The position numbers and the translations under genes are program-made. DNA of 64,000 bases from Pseudomonas sp. PDM14 (GTDB lineage: Bacteria > Pseudomonadota > Gammaproteobacteria > Pseudomonadales > Pseudomonadaceae): assembly GCF_014851905.1 (NCBI RefSeq), contig NZ_JACVAQ010000002.1, forward strand, positions 930,001 to 994,000, read 5' to 3'. This document shows, piece after piece, positions 53,651 to 61,564 of this stretch (the first letter of the stretch is position 1; every line of letters starts with the position of its first letter). The notes under the pieces were generated by a model. That model saw only the letters and a list, made by a program, of their open reading frames with translations. It had not been told where the DNA came from and ran no database searches.

Positions 53651-53988
53651 TCGAAGATTCCCCTAATTGGTCTTTAGCGTTGAAACACGCGGCAAGTGCC
53701 AGCGGTGTTGGAGGGGAATCTTGGCGGGGGGTTATTTCAGCTCAGTTGCTTTTAGATGAAAGTTAGATGACAAAGGAACTTTTTTACTTCAATCAGAAAT
53801 AAGAGGCGCGAGGCTTTAGCCCGCGACTTTCAGCCTATCCAACCGATGTCGGGGCTGGCGATCGAGCCCAGTCGGGCTGTAATGAAACCATCGCATGACT
53901 TTTTGCTGGCCCTCGACACAACACCAGCGGGATACTGGCCCGGCAGCGTCGCCGCCCCCGCTCTTCGCCGATCTGCCCGGGAGTTCGT
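53651..53988. other. divergent control region between the porin and a solute-binding protein gene
   Basis: A 338-bp gap. The porin side holds the Pho box and an AT-rich promoter zone with a long leader of about 100 bases. The other side shows nothing distinctive before the ATG at 53989; no clear second Pho box was seen for the solute-binding protein gene. Confidence 0.6.
53756..53773 (-). promoter_or_regulatory. Pho box (PhoB-binding site) upstream of the porin
   Basis: On the minus strand the sequence reads TTGTCAT-CTAA-CTTTCAT: two 7-bp half sites separated by four A/T-rich bases, matching the Pho box pattern CTGTCAT-N4-CTGTCAT with one mismatch in each half. Phosphate-starvation control of OprP/OprO porins is known, so position and target agree. 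Confidence 0.75.
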
Positions 53989-54750
53989 ATGTTGCATTTC
54001 CTGCGCCTTCTCGCACTGAGTCTGTGTCTACCCGTTAGCGCCATGATCCAGGCCGAAACGCTGATTTTCGGCGACGAGAACTACCCTCCGGTTATCTACC
54101 TGAATGCCGATGGACAACCGGCCGGGCTGCTGGCCGAGGTGCTCGGCCACTTTGCCGCGCTCAGCGGCGAACCCGTCAACCTGCGCCTGTACCCGTGGAA
54201 GCGCGCCTACGCTAGCGCCTTGAGCGCCCAGGGTGGTGTCATCGGCCTGTCGAAGACCGACGAGCGTCTGGCGCTGTTCGACTACTCCGCGCCGATCTAC
54301 GACGACAACATCAACGTGGTGGTGCTCAAGGGCCGCGAATTCGCCTTCGCCAGCCTGGAGGACCTCGCGGGGCGCAAGATCGGCGTACAGCTGGGTGCCA
54401 GCTACGGTTCGCAGGTCGATGCCGCAATCGCTGCCGGGCAGATCGTCGTCGAAACCGACCAGACCCACGTGGCGCGCATGCGCAAGCTGTTGCACGGACG
54501 TGTCGATGCGGCCTTCCTCGGCAACGGCAAGCTGGGCCTGCAGACATTGCTGAAAAGCGACCCGGAGTTGGCCGCGCACCAGGATCGCTTCGTCATTCTT
54601 GAGCGGCCCCTGGTGCACGATTCGCTGTACCTGGGTTTTGCCAAGTCGATGAACAAGCGCGCGTTCCTCGCCGAATTCAACCGGGCGCTGGAGGACGCGC
54701 GAATCCGCCAGGGCCTCTCCGGTCTGATCGACACCACCGCGCAGCCCTGA
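53989..54750 (+). CDS. periplasmic solute-binding protein (SBP_bac_3-like)
   Basis: A 253-residue periplasmic binding protein of the extracellular solute-binding family 3. The signal peptide (about residues 1-22) ends IQAETLIF. The body has the family pattern FGDENYPPVIYLNADGQPAGLLAEVLGHF, LRLYPWKRAYASALSAQGGVIGLSKTDERL, LAGRKIGVQLGASYG and VDAAFLGNGKLG. No ABC permease is adjacent, so it is likely a lone sensor or a binding protein for a system elsewhere. Many Pseudomonas carry such orphan proteins. The ligand is unknown. Confidence 0.82.
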   Translation: MLHFLRLLALSLCLPVSAMIQAETLIFGDENYPPVIYLNADGQPAGLLAEVLGHFAALSGEPVNLRLYPWKRAYASALSAQGGVIGLSKTDERLALFDYSAPIYDDNINVVVLKGREFAFASLEDLAGRKIGVQLGASYGSQVDAAIAAGQIVVETDQTHVARMRKLLHGRVDAAFLGNGKLGLQTLLKSDPELAAHQDRFVILERPLVHDSLYLGFAKSMNKRAFLAEFNRALEDARIRQGLSGLIDTTAQP

Positions 54751-54763
54751 ATCATTCGCGCGC

Positions 54764-54799
54764 AAACAAAAACGCGGAGGCATCTGCATGCCTCCGCGT
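54764..54799 (-). terminator. terminator of the KAS III-like gene
   Basis: A perfect 12-bp stem (ACGCGGAGGCAT/ATGCCTCCGCGT, loop CTGC) followed on the minus strand by T-rich sequence (TTTTGTTTG). It lies 21 bases past the gene's stop codon and between two convergent genes. Confidence 0.85.
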
Positions 54800-54820
54800 C
54801 CGTCGTGCTCGTCGTGCGAA

Positions 54821-55942
54821 TCAGTGCTTGCGCAGGATCACGCTGCCGATCGAGTAGCCGGCGCCGAACGAGCTGAGCACGCCCAGGGTGCCGCTCGCCA
54901 GGTCGTCCTGGTACTTGTGGAAGGCGATCACCGAACCGGCCGAACTGGTGTTGGCGTAGGTGTCGAGGATCACCGGCGCCTCGTTCGGCTCGGCATCGCG
55001 GCCGAGCAGCTTGCGCGCGATCAGCAGGTTCATGTTGAGGTTGGCCTGGTGCAGCCAGAAGCGCTTCACGTCGGCCACATCGAGCTGGTTCTCCTGCAGG
55101 TGCGCGGCGATCAGCTCGGCGACCATCGGGCAAACGTCACGGAACACCTTGCGGCCTTCCTGCACGAACAGCTTGTCCGGCGCCCCGATGCCCTCTTCCG
55201 CGGCGCGGTTGAGGAAGCCGAAGTTGTTGCGGATGTTGTTGGAGAACTGGGTCAGCAGCTTGGTGCCGACGATGTCCCACTGGTAAGCCGAGGTGGCCTG
55301 GTCGGCGCGCTCGATGATCACCGCAGTGGCGCCATCGCCGAAGATGAAGTGGCTGTCGCGGTCACGGAAGTTCAGGTGGCCAGTGCAGATCTCCGGGTTG
55401 ACCATCAGGATCGCGCGGGCCTGGCCGGTCTGGATCGCGGTGGTCGCCGCCTGGATGCCGAAGGTAGCCGAGGAGCAGGCCACGTTCATGTCATAGCCCC
55501 AGCCCTGGATGCCCAGGGCCGCCTGCACTTCGATGGCCACGGCCGGGTAGGCACGCTCGAGGTTGGAACAGGCGACGATCACGCCGTCGATGTCGGCGAC
55601 GGTACGGCCGGCACGCTGCAGTGCCTGCTTGGCGGCCTCGACGGCCATCTGGCAGAGGATGCCCCACTCTTCATTGCTGCGCTGCGGCAGGCGCGGGGTC
55701 ATGCGCTGCGGGTCGAGAATGCCGGCCTTGTCCATCACGTAGCGGCTCTTGATGCCGGATGCCTTCTCGATGAAGGCCACGCTGGACTCGCTCAGCGCCT
55801 CGACTTCACCGCGCTCGATGGCGGCGGCGTTGTCGGCGTTGAATTGCTGAACGTAAGTATTGAACGACTGCACCAGCTCCTCGTTGGAGATGCTGTTTGC
55901 CGGGGTATACAGGCCAGTGCCACTGATTACGGCTTTGTGCAC
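54821..55942 (-). CDS. beta-ketoacyl-ACP synthase III-like (FabH-family) enzyme
   Basis: A 373-residue thiolase-fold condensing enzyme. The catalytic triad of KAS III is visible as Cys in DMNVACSSATFG, His in FWLHQANLNMN and Asn in DTYANTSSAGS. The start MHKAVISGTGLYTPANSISNEEL and the motif MVNPEICTGHLNFRDRDSHFIFGDG closely match the P. aeruginosa PA3286 type, reported to feed medium-chain acyl-CoA from beta-oxidation into fatty acid synthesis. The start is GTG at 55942, with GAGGAA 7 bases upstream; no ATG fits. It is longer than ordinary FabH (about 320 residues). Confidence 0.87.
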   Translation of the reverse strand: MHKAVISGTGLYTPANSISNEELVQSFNTYVQQFNADNAAAIERGEVEALSESSVAFIEKASGIKSRYVMDKAGILDPQRMTPRLPQRSNEEWGILCQMAVEAAKQALQRAGRTVADIDGVIVACSNLERAYPAVAIEVQAALGIQGWGYDMNVACSSATFGIQAATTAIQTGQARAILMVNPEICTGHLNFRDRDSHFIFGDGATAVIIERADQATSAYQWDIVGTKLLTQFSNNIRNNFGFLNRAAEEGIGAPDKLFVQEGRKVFRDVCPMVAELIAAHLQENQLDVADVKRFWLHQANLNMNLLIARKLLGRDAEPNEAPVILDTYANTSSAGSVIAFHKYQDDLASGTLGVLSSFGAGYSIGSVILRKH

Positions 55943-56360
55943 GGGGCGTTCCTCTTGTTCTGGGTCGGCAGGCGACCAGCTAGGCGTTGGCCCGCGCCGA
56001 GCGGCGGCAGGCGGAAATTCGTTGGCAAGCAAACGGCAGGGACCTGACAGTGGCACGCCGCGCGTCGAGCCGCAGAGTTTGCCACAGGCCAGTGGCTCGC
56101 GTCCGCCCGTCAGACAAGCGCGAGCCCCGGTGTCCCGTTGTTAGAAGAAGATGTCGCTCGCGCTGACAAAGGCACACAACACGTGGAAGAAAGTGGCGAT
56201 CTGGCCGCCAAGTTCGCCGACAAGGCCGCGAAGTCTGGCGCTCTCGGAGCGTCCTTTCAGGCGCGCCAACGTGTCGCAGCGCGGGGGCGGCCACCGCAGG
56301 GCTGTAATAGGCCGGCGAGTCGGATTACAGTCGGGCCTCCTCCACGTCGGTAACGCGTCC
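55943..56360. other. divergent intergenic region
   Basis: A 418-bp gap between the KAS III-like gene and the LysE gene, which are transcribed apart. It must hold both promoters. No operator, repeat or RNA gene was recognised. Open frames within it have no family resemblance and look like chance. Confidence 0.45.
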
Positions 56361-56972
56361 ATGGCCCTGCACACCTGGCTCATCTATCTCACCGCGGTTC
56401 TCGGCCTGTCGCTGACGCCCGGGCCCAACGGCCTGCTCGCCTTGACGCATGGCGCAATCTACGGGCACCGCCGCACGCTGTGGACGGTCAGCGGCGGGAT
56501 GCTCGGTTTCGTGCTGCTGATGGCCTTGTCGATGTTCGGCATCGGCGCCCTGCTCAAGGCGTCGGCCCATGCGCTGGTGGTGCTCAAGCTGTGCGGCGGC
56601 GCCTACCTGATCTGGCTTGGCATCCAGCTCTGGCGCTCGCCACCGCTGCACCTCAGCGCGCCGACCGACAGCCCGCTGCGCTCCGGTCCCGCGCTGTTTC
56701 GCCAGGGCCTGCTCTCGGCAATTTCCAATCCCAAGGTGATCCTGTTCTTTGGCGCCTTCCTGCCGCAGTTCCTCGACCCCAGCGGCGACCTGCTCCTGCA
56801 GTTCCTGATCATGGCCGGCACCTTCGCCGTGGTCGAAGGCCTGGTCGAATACCTGCTGGCACGCCTGGCACATCGCGTACGGCCCTGGCTGGAACGCAGC
56901 GGCAAGGGCTTCAACCGCTGCTGCGGCAGCCTGTTCGCCCTGATGGGCGCGGCCCTGCCGATGACGCGCTGA
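56361..56972 (+). CDS. LysE/RhtB-family amino acid exporter
   Basis: A 203-residue inner-membrane exporter with about six hydrophobic segments. The signature LTPGPNGLLALTHGAIYGHRR lies at about residues 18-40 and FRQGLLSAISNPKVILFFGAFLPQFLD follows mid-protein, both diagnostic for LysE/RhtB. Members export amino acids or their derivatives; the substrate is unknown. The ATG at 56361 is the family start. Its TGA shares bases with the ATG of the next gene (ATGA-type overlap), so the two are translationally coupled. Confidence 0.88.
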   Translation: MALHTWLIYLTAVLGLSLTPGPNGLLALTHGAIYGHRRTLWTVSGGMLGFVLLMALSMFGIGALLKASAHALVVLKLCGGAYLIWLGIQLWRSPPLHLSAPTDSPLRSGPALFRQGLLSAISNPKVILFFGAFLPQFLDPSGDLLLQFLIMAGTFAVVEGLVEYLLARLAHRVRPWLERSGKGFNRCCGSLFALMGAALPMTR

Positions 56973-57700
56973 TGCGGCTGCTGCCGCTGATCGTCCTGGC
57001 ACTGAGCGCCCACGTCACGGCCGAGGAACGGCCCCTGCGCTTCTCCGTGACCGAGAGCTGGGCCATGCCCATGATCCGCATCGAGAACGGTCAGGCCACC
57101 GGCGGCATCCTCTACGACCTGCAGCACCGCCTGGCGCAGAAGGTCGGCCGACGCGCCGAACTGCAAGTGATGCCGCGCATGCGCGTGCAGCAGATCATGG
57201 TGCGCGGCGAGATCGACGTGCGCTGCTACGTCAACCCGGCCTTCCTGCAGGAGTCGCATTACCAGTACATCTGGAGCGTGCCGTTCATGAACCAGCGCGA
57301 CGTGCTGGTCAGCCGCAGCCAGCCACCGCAGGACCTGCACCCCGAGCAATTGCCCGGCCATGCCATCGGCACCGTGCTGGGCTTCACCTACCCGCGGCTC
57401 GAGCCGCTGTTCGCCCGTGGCGATTTGCGCCGCGACGATGCGCGCACCCAGCACCTGGTGCTCGACAAGCTGCTGGCGCACCGCTACGACTATGCGGTGA
57501 GCAACGACAAGTCGCTGGAGTGGTACAACCGCCACCAGCCGCCCGGGCAGCGGCTTTACGAAAGCAGCGAGCTGGGCAACGACCTGATGTCCTGCATCGT
57601 GCGCAACGAGCCGGACGTGCCGACCATGCAGCTGCTGCGCGCCATGGTGCGGATGAAGGAAGACGGCGAGTTCGACGAGATCCTCTCGCGCTACCGCTGA
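56972..57700 (+). CDS. periplasmic solute-binding protein coupled to a LysE exporter
   Basis: A 242-residue exported protein of the SBP_bac_3-type fold: signal peptide about residues 1-17 (ending VTA), then RPLRFSVTESWAMPMIRIENGQATGGILYDL, PRMRVQQIMVRGEIDVRCYVNP and IGTVLGFTYPRLEPLF. It overlaps the preceding exporter gene by one base, suggesting that the pair acts on related compounds, with this protein sensing or binding the substrate. No ABC permease is nearby. Confidence 0.82.
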   Translation: MRLLPLIVLALSAHVTAEERPLRFSVTESWAMPMIRIENGQATGGILYDLQHRLAQKVGRRAELQVMPRMRVQQIMVRGEIDVRCYVNPAFLQESHYQYIWSVPFMNQRDVLVSRSQPPQDLHPEQLPGHAIGTVLGFTYPRLEPLFARGDLRRDDARTQHLVLDKLLAHRYDYAVSNDKSLEWYNRHQPPGQRLYESSELGNDLMSCIVRNEPDVPTMQLLRAMVRMKEDGEFDEILSRYR

Positions 57701-57746
57701 CGCGCCGCCCTTGCGCGTTGCCGAGCCACCCGTTCCGGCGCACCGC

Positions 57747-58718
57747 TCATTTCGGAATTGGCGCATCCACCGGCAGGATGCCCTCCTCGCGCAACGCCAG
57801 CCAGAACTCCAGCGGGATCGCCGCACCGAGCTGCTCCATGTACTGCGCCGGACGCTCGGCCGTGGCGGTGCCGGGAATCACCGACACCACTACCGGATTG
57901 GCCAGGCAGAACTGCAACGCCGCGGCGCGGGTGTCGATCTGGAAGTGCTGGCACAGGGCTTTCAACCGCTCGGTCCTGGCCCGCACGTCGTCCGGGATGC
58001 TGCCGTATTCGTAATGCCCGCCACCGGCCAATACACCGGAGTTGAACGGCCCGCCGACGACGATGCCCACGCCACGCTCCAGGCACTGCGGAAACAAGGT
58101 GTCGAGCGCCTCGCGATGGTCGAGCACGGTGTAACGCCCGGCAAGCAGGACCACGTCCGGGTCCGACTGCTGCAGCGCCAGGCGACAGGGCTCGACCAGA
58201 TTCACCCCAAGTCCCCAGCCCTTGATCAGCCCCTCCTCGCGCATACGCGTCAGCTCACTGGCCGCGCCCTGCATCGCCTCGGTGAAGTACTCGCGCCACT
58301 GCGGCCCGTGCTGGTCCTCCGACACGTCATGGATGAACACCACATCGAGTCGCTCCACGCCCATGCGCTGCAGGCTGTCTTCCACCGACCTGCGCGCGCC
58401 GCTGGCGGAGTAATCGAGGATGCGCCGGTTGGGCAACTCGTCGACGAAGGGCTTGGCGTTCTCCGCCCGTTCGGCCGACTCCAGCAGGCGGCCGACCTTG
58501 CTGCTGAGCAGGTACTCGTCACGCGGCTTGTCGCGCAGCAGGTGGCCGAAGCGCTCTTCGGCCAGGCCCGCGCCGTAGTGCGGCGAGGTGTCGTAGTAGC
58601 GGAAGCCGGCGCTCCAGGCAGCCGCCAACGTGGCATCGGCCTGTTGCTCGCTGACCGGGTGGAACATGTTGCCGAGCGGTGCACCGCCCAGACCGATACG
58701 GGGCAATTCGATACGCAT
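57747..58718 (-). CDS. aldo/keto reductase, D-threo-aldose dehydrogenase-like
   Basis: A 323-residue NAD(P)-dependent oxidoreductase of the aldo/keto reductase family. The four catalytic residues are visible as Asp and Tyr in YYDTSPHYGAG, Lys in YLLSSKVGRLL and His in VVFIHDVSED. The branch with RIGLGGAPLGNMF and PFNSGVLAGG includes D-threo-aldose 1-dehydrogenase, L-fucose dehydrogenase and pyridoxal 4-dehydrogenase. The substrate cannot be fixed from sequence. It is convergent with the solute-binding protein gene. Confidence 0.85.
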   Translation of the reverse strand: MRIELPRIGLGGAPLGNMFHPVSEQQADATLAAAWSAGFRYYDTSPHYGAGLAEERFGHLLRDKPRDEYLLSSKVGRLLESAERAENAKPFVDELPNRRILDYSASGARRSVEDSLQRMGVERLDVVFIHDVSEDQHGPQWREYFTEAMQGAASELTRMREEGLIKGWGLGVNLVEPCRLALQQSDPDVVLLAGRYTVLDHREALDTLFPQCLERGVGIVVGGPFNSGVLAGGGHYEYGSIPDDVRARTERLKALCQHFQIDTRAAALQFCLANPVVVSVIPGTATAERPAQYMEQLGAAIPLEFWLALREEGILPVDAPIPK

Positions 58719-58970
58719 GGCGCCTCCTCCGGCATCCGTGACTGTCTTTCAGGTGACAGGGCCACGCCGGGGTTGGTTTAGGCTCGCGGAGTGAAGGACG
58801 ACTGCCGCCGAGGCGCGGCCCTTGATTACCGGCTCCTGCAGGGCGATGCGTCTAGCGCGCCGGCTGGCGCCATACCGGCGGAATGCGCGGGGAAATCGCC
58901 TGAACTTGCCGCGCGCCGGCCTTCTCTACAGCTCTGTAGAGGCGCCTGCCTCATCTGCCTGGAGAGACCC

Positions 58971-59336
58971 ATGAACAAGTTCCTGTTGATCGGCGGCCTG
59001 ACCGCCTGCCTGCCCCTGCTGGCCACGGCCGACGAAGACATGCACAAGGAGTTGAACGGCCTCAATATCGAGACCTCGCTGAGTGCGGTCGCCTCGGCGA
59101 ACAACACTGGCAGCACCACCGCCAGCGGCGACGGCACCCACGTGCTCAAGGTAACCAACCACAGCGACCAGGTGGTCGAGTGCCACGTCCAGCCTGGCCC
59201 CAGCGACAGCCCCGACCCACTCGGCGAGCGCGCCACGCTGCAACCGGGCAAGGGCGCAACCCTGCGTGTGGACGCACGCTCCACCGGCAACAGCATCGAC
59301 GCCAAGCTGGTCTGCGTCCCTGCACACACGATGTGA
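58971..59336 (+). CDS. small exported protein of unknown function
   Basis: A 121-residue protein with a clear signal peptide (about residues 1-20, ending LATA before DEDMHKEL). The mature part is Gly/Ser/Thr-rich with HVLKVTNHSDQVVECHV and a closing AKLVCVPAHTM, giving two cysteines that could form a disulphide. GGAGAG precedes the ATG. The same context holds other small exported proteins. A strong hairpin follows the stop. No family was recognised. Confidence 0.72.
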   Translation: MNKFLLIGGLTACLPLLATADEDMHKELNGLNIETSLSAVASANNTGSTTASGDGTHVLKVTNHSDQVVECHVQPGPSDSPDPLGERATLQPGKGATLRVDARSTGNSIDAKLVCVPAHTM

Positions 59337-59340
59337 CCAC

Positions 59341-59371
59341 ACGGCATCCGCCCCGCGCGAGCGGATGCCGT
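59341..59371 (+). terminator. hairpin after the small exported protein gene
   Basis: A perfect 11-bp stem (ACGGCATCCGC/GCGGATGCCGT, 9-base loop) begins 4 bases past the stop codon. No T-run follows, so termination is likely but not certain. Confidence 0.5.
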
Positions 59372-59600
59372 CCCAAGTCCTCGACTGCCCCGTGCACTGG
59401 CCGCGTGCCTATCGACCCTGGTGATGCTTACTAGCAGGCGCATCGATTTTTTCCGGCTGCCTGGCGATGTTCTTATTGGCCCCGTGAAGAGCGACACCGC
59501 GCAAGCCTGCCGCAGCGACCCGCCCTCCGAAATGGAGTGGCCCCTCCGCTGCCAGCGCTCGCGCAATCACGCCCCAATGGATTTCGCCGAGGACCTGACC

Positions 59601-59867
59601 ATGAAAATCGCATCGATCGTTTCTGCCGTAATTTCCAGCCTCGCACCGATGGCCTTCGCCGACGACATCGGCAAGCCGGGCGCAGGCGTAGCCGCCGTCG
59701 ACTACCACTACGGCATGCAACTGGACATCCAGAAAGTCCTGCACCGCACCGACAACTCGGACAAGACCGGCGTCGTGCCAACCGTCGTGGTCTACCAGGA
59801 CGCCGACGGCGACGTACACAAGGTGCGCTTCCTCGAGTGGGGCGGTAAGACCAGCCAGCAAGGCTGA
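59601..59867 (+). CDS. DUF2790-family small exported protein
   Basis: An 88-residue protein with a signal peptide (about residues 1-20, ending MAFA). The mature part, VDYHYGMQLDIQKVLHRTD then GVVPTVVVYQDADGDVHKVRFLEWGG, follows the DUF2790 pattern common in Pseudomonas, usually as small periplasmic proteins of unknown role. The cysteines found in some relatives are absent here. Upstream readings add 60 unsupported residues; the ATG at 59601 was chosen because of the signal peptide. Confidence 0.8.
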   Translation: MKIASIVSAVISSLAPMAFADDIGKPGAGVAAVDYHYGMQLDIQKVLHRTDNSDKTGVVPTVVVYQDADGDVHKVRFLEWGGKTSQQG

Positions 59868-59877
59868 GGCTGAAACG

Positions 59878-59901
59878 AAAAAGGGCTCGCCATGCGAGCC
59901 C
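59878..59901 (-). terminator. terminator of the lipoprotein gene
   Basis: A stem GGGCTCGC/GCGAGCCC (3-base loop) followed on the minus strand by five T residues, 18 bases past the lipoprotein stop and between two convergent genes. Confidence 0.75.
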
Positions 59902-59919
59902 CCTGGTTGCCTGCCCTCA

Positions 59920-60354
59920 TCAGCGCGACAGGGTTTTCTCCGGCAGGATGTCGAAGCCGGAACTGTTGCTGCTCTCGATGCGGAAGAAGTATTCCCCGCC
60001 AGCCTGCACCGGCACCGCCAGTTCGCGTCGCAGCCGGCCCATGCCGCACAGCGTGTCATCCTGCTCATCGATACCGATGCCCACCACACGCGTGCCCACC
60101 GGCACCTGGAAGCGCGCCGCCTCGCCCATGCCGATACGCGCCGCCACCTTGTAGTCGACCTTGAAGGCGATGTAGCAACCAGCGCCCATGCCGCCGAAGT
60201 CGCGTTCGATCGCCACCGTGCCGCCCTTCTCCAACGGTTCCTGATAACCGAGCAGGCGATCCGCCGGCACCGGCTTCAGGTGCTCCGGGTCTGCCGGGAA
60301 GGACGAGCAGCCAGTCAGAACCAGCATCGGCAATAGTGCACAAATCAGTCGCAT
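59920..60354 (-). CDS. small lipoprotein of unknown function
   Basis: A 144-residue predicted lipoprotein with a short signal peptide ending in the lipobox LTGC (Cys16). Serines follow the cysteine, which favours outer-membrane sorting over the Asp-marked inner-membrane route. The mature part contains GGTVAIERDFGGMGAGCYIAFKVDYKVAARI and VGTRVVGIGIDEQDDTLCGMG, a beta-rich look with two further cysteines. No named family was recognised; similar short lipoproteins occur in other Pseudomonas. Confidence 0.75.
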   Translation of the reverse strand: MRLICALLPMLVLTGCSSFPADPEHLKPVPADRLLGYQEPLEKGGTVAIERDFGGMGAGCYIAFKVDYKVAARIGMGEAARFQVPVGTRVVGIGIDEQDDTLCGMGRLRRELAVPVQAGGEYFFRIESSNSSGFDILPEKTLSR

Positions 60355-60471
60355 GAAGCCCTCCTTGGGCAGATGACGGACGCCTGAGTATTGGCGCTGC
60401 GGCCACGATCAACAAGTCGTCGAAAGAAACACGCAGATGGGAGCGCAAGCGACCGCGGCAAGTTCCAACTC

Positions 60472-60825
60472 TCAGCCACTGATGTTCTTCGGCCGGCCGA
60501 TCAGGCCGCTGTCGAGGAAGCGCACCAGTGCCCGTGCCACGTCCGCCACACTGGCCTCGGGATGCTCACCGCAATAGGCGCTGATCCACAGGCGCCGCTG
60601 GCCTTCATCGAACTCCTGCAACAGGTCGTCCTCGCCCGCCAGCTCTTCCCGGTAGTCATATAGATAGCCCTCGACCCACAGCGCCACGGCATGCACCTGG
60701 GGCGAGTCGGGTCGCTGGATCTGGTCGATGGTGCGGCATTGCAGGCCGGCGAGCGCCGAGGGTTCGCCGGCGAGAACCGGCTGGGCGAGCAGCGAGGCAA
60801 AAAGCAGAGGCAGGAGCAGTTTCAT
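60472..60825 (-). CDS. small periplasmic protein, HdeA/HdeB-like
   Basis: A 117-residue exported protein with a signal peptide (about residues 1-19, ending LAGE). Two cysteines (GLQCRTID and AYCGEHPEASV) are spaced as in HdeA/HdeB acid-stress chaperones, and the CGEHPEASVADVARALV tail looks like that family. Assignment to HdeA-like is tentative. It lies alone on the minus strand in a set of small exported protein genes. Confidence 0.65.
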   Translation of the reverse strand: MKLLLPLLFASLLAQPVLAGEPSALAGLQCRTIDQIQRPDSPQVHAVALWVEGYLYDYREELAGEDDLLQEFDEGQRRLWISAYCGEHPEASVADVARALVRFLDSGLIGRPKNISG

Positions 60826-61013
60826 GGCAGCGCGATCCGTGGCAAACGGGAGCGACGCCGACGGCGCGCCGCCCCATGTGGACAACGAAATCGGCCAAGG
60901 TTCTGCGCAGCGGCCAGCAGTGTTTGCGCCCGCGACCACAGCGCCATGCCGCGAGGGCTCTAGCCTCGGCTCCGCCCCGTAATCGACGACCGTCGCGAAA
61001 GGGGCAGCACGGC

Positions 61014-61451
61014 TTAGCCGTTGATACGTTTCACCAGCCGCGCCTGGAGCTTTTCCAGCTCCGCCGGGTCGGCCTTGCTGCTGGCATGCATGCCCAGCTG
61101 GTCGCCGTCGAAGCGCGGCACGATGTGCATGTGGATGTGGTACACCGTCTGGCCCGCCGGCGCGCCGTTGAACTGCGCCACCTGCACCCCGGCCGGCTGC
61201 AACTCGTCGACCAGCACGCGAGTCAGCTTCTGCACCGCCAGCACCATCTTGGCCAGCGCGTCCGGGTCCACCTCGAGGATGTTGCGCGCCGCGCTGCGCT
61301 TGGGGATCACCAGCGTGTGGCCGAAGGACTGCGGGAACACATCGAGGAAGGCGAGCACATCGTCGTCCTCGTACAGCGTGTAGCAAGGGGCCTCGCCACG
61401 AATGATCTTGGCAAAGATGTTCTGCGAATCGTAATCGCCGAGCAGGCTCAT
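61014..61451 (-). CDS. HIT-family nucleotide hydrolase or transferase
   Basis: A 145-residue histidine-triad protein with the catalytic HIHMHIVPRF motif and the typical N-terminal IFAKIIRGEAPCYTLYEDDDVLAFLD. Members hydrolyse AMP-linked substrates such as aminoacyl-adenylates (Hint type) or dinucleoside polyphosphates (Fhit type). The C-terminus (KLQARLVKRING) is short. The exact substrate is unknown. A GGAG sequence precedes the ATG. Confidence 0.92.
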   Translation of the reverse strand: MSLLGDYDSQNIFAKIIRGEAPCYTLYEDDDVLAFLDVFPQSFGHTLVIPKRSAARNILEVDPDALAKMVLAVQKLTRVLVDELQPAGVQVAQFNGAPAGQTVYHIHMHIVPRFDGDQLGMHASSKADPAELEKLQARLVKRING

Positions 61452-61564
61452 CAGGGTTCTCCGTTACCGATTTGTCGTGGGCGAACCATACCGGCTCCGG
61501 CGTGGCTTGCAACAGGGCACGGTTGATCGGAGCGCCGCCCCGCAGCGAAATCGGCTACGGCTCA

